Source of the DNA: an uncultured Eggerthellaceae bacterium
GTDB lineage: Bacteria; Actinomycetota; Coriobacteriia; Coriobacteriales; Eggerthellaceae
Reading direction: 5' to 3'
NCBI GenBank assembly: GCA_949450265.1
Contig: CASTMW010000026.1
Span: 1-15,116, forward strand
Length of the DNA: 15,116 nucleotides
Shown here one piece after another: positions 14,236 to 15,116 of this stretch. The translations under genes were made by a program, and so were the position numbers. The notes below the pieces were generated by a model. The model was not told the origin of the DNA and made no database searches. It worked only from the letters and a program-made list of their open reading frames with translations. Positions within the stretch are counted from its first letter, which is position 1; every line of letters begins with the position of its first letter.

Positions 14236-15063
14236 CTACCGGCGCTTCCCCGCCTTCAAGAATTCGCGCGCTGCATGCAGATGTTCGCGCTCGGCGTTCT
14301 CAGCCTCAACCTTCGCACGCAGGGCGTATTCGCGCTGCAGCTCTGCTTCCTCGAAGCGCCGCTGCGCTTCAATACGACGCTCATCTTCGGCATCGAGCGA
14401 CTTGCTGGCCTTCTTCTTGCGCGAATCCAGCGCCGTCTTCACCGCACCGACGATGGCAGGCGCTACCGACACCGCCACGATACCCAGCACGATGACCTCA
14501 AAATGCTCCTGCACCAGCGGCACCCCGCCGAAGAAATATCCCACCAATACGAACAGGCTGACCCACGCCACGCCGCCGATGGTGTTCCACAGCGTGAACT
14601 TGCCGAAGTTCATGTGCCCAGTGCCCGCGATGAACGGGGCAAACGTGCGGAAGAATGGCATGAAGCGCGTGATAACGATAGTCAGACCGCCGTACTTTGC
14701 GAAGAAGCTGTCCAGCTTCGCCATGCGCTCGGGCGTGAGCGCTTTCACCTTGCCTGAATCGATGATGCGATGCCCCAAGAAGCGCGCGATCCAATAGTTG
14801 GACGTGTTGCCCAAGATGGCCGCCGCATAGAACACGATGAGGCTGGCCGCCAGGTTCAGACCGCCACCTTCCGCCGAGAACACGCCCACTGCGAACAGCA
14901 GCGAATCGCCCGGCAAGAACGGGAAGAACACCACGCCCGTCTCCACAAACACGATAAGGAACAGCGGCGAATACACCCACACCGGCCCCAGCGCGATGAT
15001 CCACCCGGCGATAAACCCGCGCGGGTCCTTCAGCAAGTTGATGAAGAATTCGATGATGCCCAC
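14236..15063 (-). CDS. DedA-family membrane protein with charged C-terminal helix
   Basis: This 275-residue integral membrane protein belongs to the DedA/SNARE-associated superfamily, whose members act in lipid carrier recycling and membrane homeostasis. Family motifs are clear: ETGVVFFPFLPGDSLLF (41-57), NYWIARFLGHRII and RFMPFFRTFAPFIAG (133-147) with the conserved Arg residues, then membrane spans to about 205. After the last span, residues 214-275 are almost entirely charged (RRIEAQRRFEEAELQ, EAENAEREHLHAAREFL), predicted to form a coiled coil in the cytoplasm; this tail makes it longer than the roughly 200-220 residues usual for the family. The start is a GTG at 15063 with GAAGGAG five bases before it. 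The exact substrate is not evident from the sequence. The remaining 53 bases to the window end hold only its upstream region. Confidence 0.93.
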   Translation of the reverse strand: MGIIEFFINLLKDPRGFIAGWIIALGPVWVYSPLFLIVFVETGVVFFPFLPGDSLLFAVGVFSAEGGGLNLAASLIVFYAAAILGNTSNYWIARFLGHRIIDSGKVKALTPERMAKLDSFFAKYGGLTIVITRFMPFFRTFAPFIAGTGHMNFGKFTLWNTIGGVAWVSLFVLVGYFFGGVPLVQEHFEVIVLGIVAVSVAPAIVGAVKTALDSRKKKASKSLDAEDERRIEAQRRFEEAELQREYALRAKVEAENAEREHLHAAREFLKAGKRR

Positions 15064-15116
15064 GGTGCTCCTTCGGATCGGCGTTCTAAGCGCACAAAAG
15101 CACCCCTGAAAGACAG

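Overview
The window is high-GC bacterial DNA, most likely from an anaerobic actinobacterium of the class Coriobacteriia (Eggerthellales-like). This is inferred from an actinobacterial-type integration host factor (mIHF), an iron-sulfur-rich ferredoxin protein coupled to a MobB-MobA fusion, and a dnaX-ybaB-recR cluster with strongly GC-biased codons. The species cannot be fixed by eye. Almost every gene is on the minus strand; the clear exception is mihF.

Layout, left to right. 1-233: the N-terminal part of an AAA ATPase (minus strand, runs off the window) with an unusually AT-rich upstream region carrying near-palindromic repeats. 447-3405: asnB (asparagine synthase) followed by an arginine:glycine amidinotransferase gene broken by an internal deletion and frame change, closed by a clear intrinsic terminator at 334-367. 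3549-6584: a three-gene polar amino acid ABC importer (lipoprotein, permease with an extra extracellular domain, ATPase), with a terminator-like hairpin between the binding-protein gene and the permease gene. 6654-7484: a small alarmone synthetase of the RelA/SpoT superfamily. 7713-8021: mihF (plus strand), divergent from the alarmone gene and followed by a strong terminator. 8085-10555: mobBA fusion followed by a 26-cysteine ferredoxin-type protein. 10779-13951: dnaX, ybaB and recR as one operon; recR has an abnormal tail running into AT-rich, hairpin-dense DNA. 14236-15063: a DedA-family membrane protein.

How they work together. The importer lies upstream of asnB and the amidinotransferase on the same strand. 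Together they suggest amino-acid nitrogen handling (Gln/Asn/Arg/Gly), but the amidinotransferase in this genome looks inactivated. mobBA and the ferredoxin protein are adjacent and probably co-transcribed, which suggests a role in molybdenum or tungsten enzyme maturation or electron transfer. dnaX-ybaB-recR is the widespread replication/recombination-repair cluster.

I see no CRISPR array, tRNA, rRNA, transposase or phage gene, and no clear new multi-gene system. The most interesting signals are the interrupted amidinotransferase, the recR tail with its alternating hairpins, the extra domain and attenuator-like hairpin in the ABC operon, and the mobBA/polyferredoxin pair.
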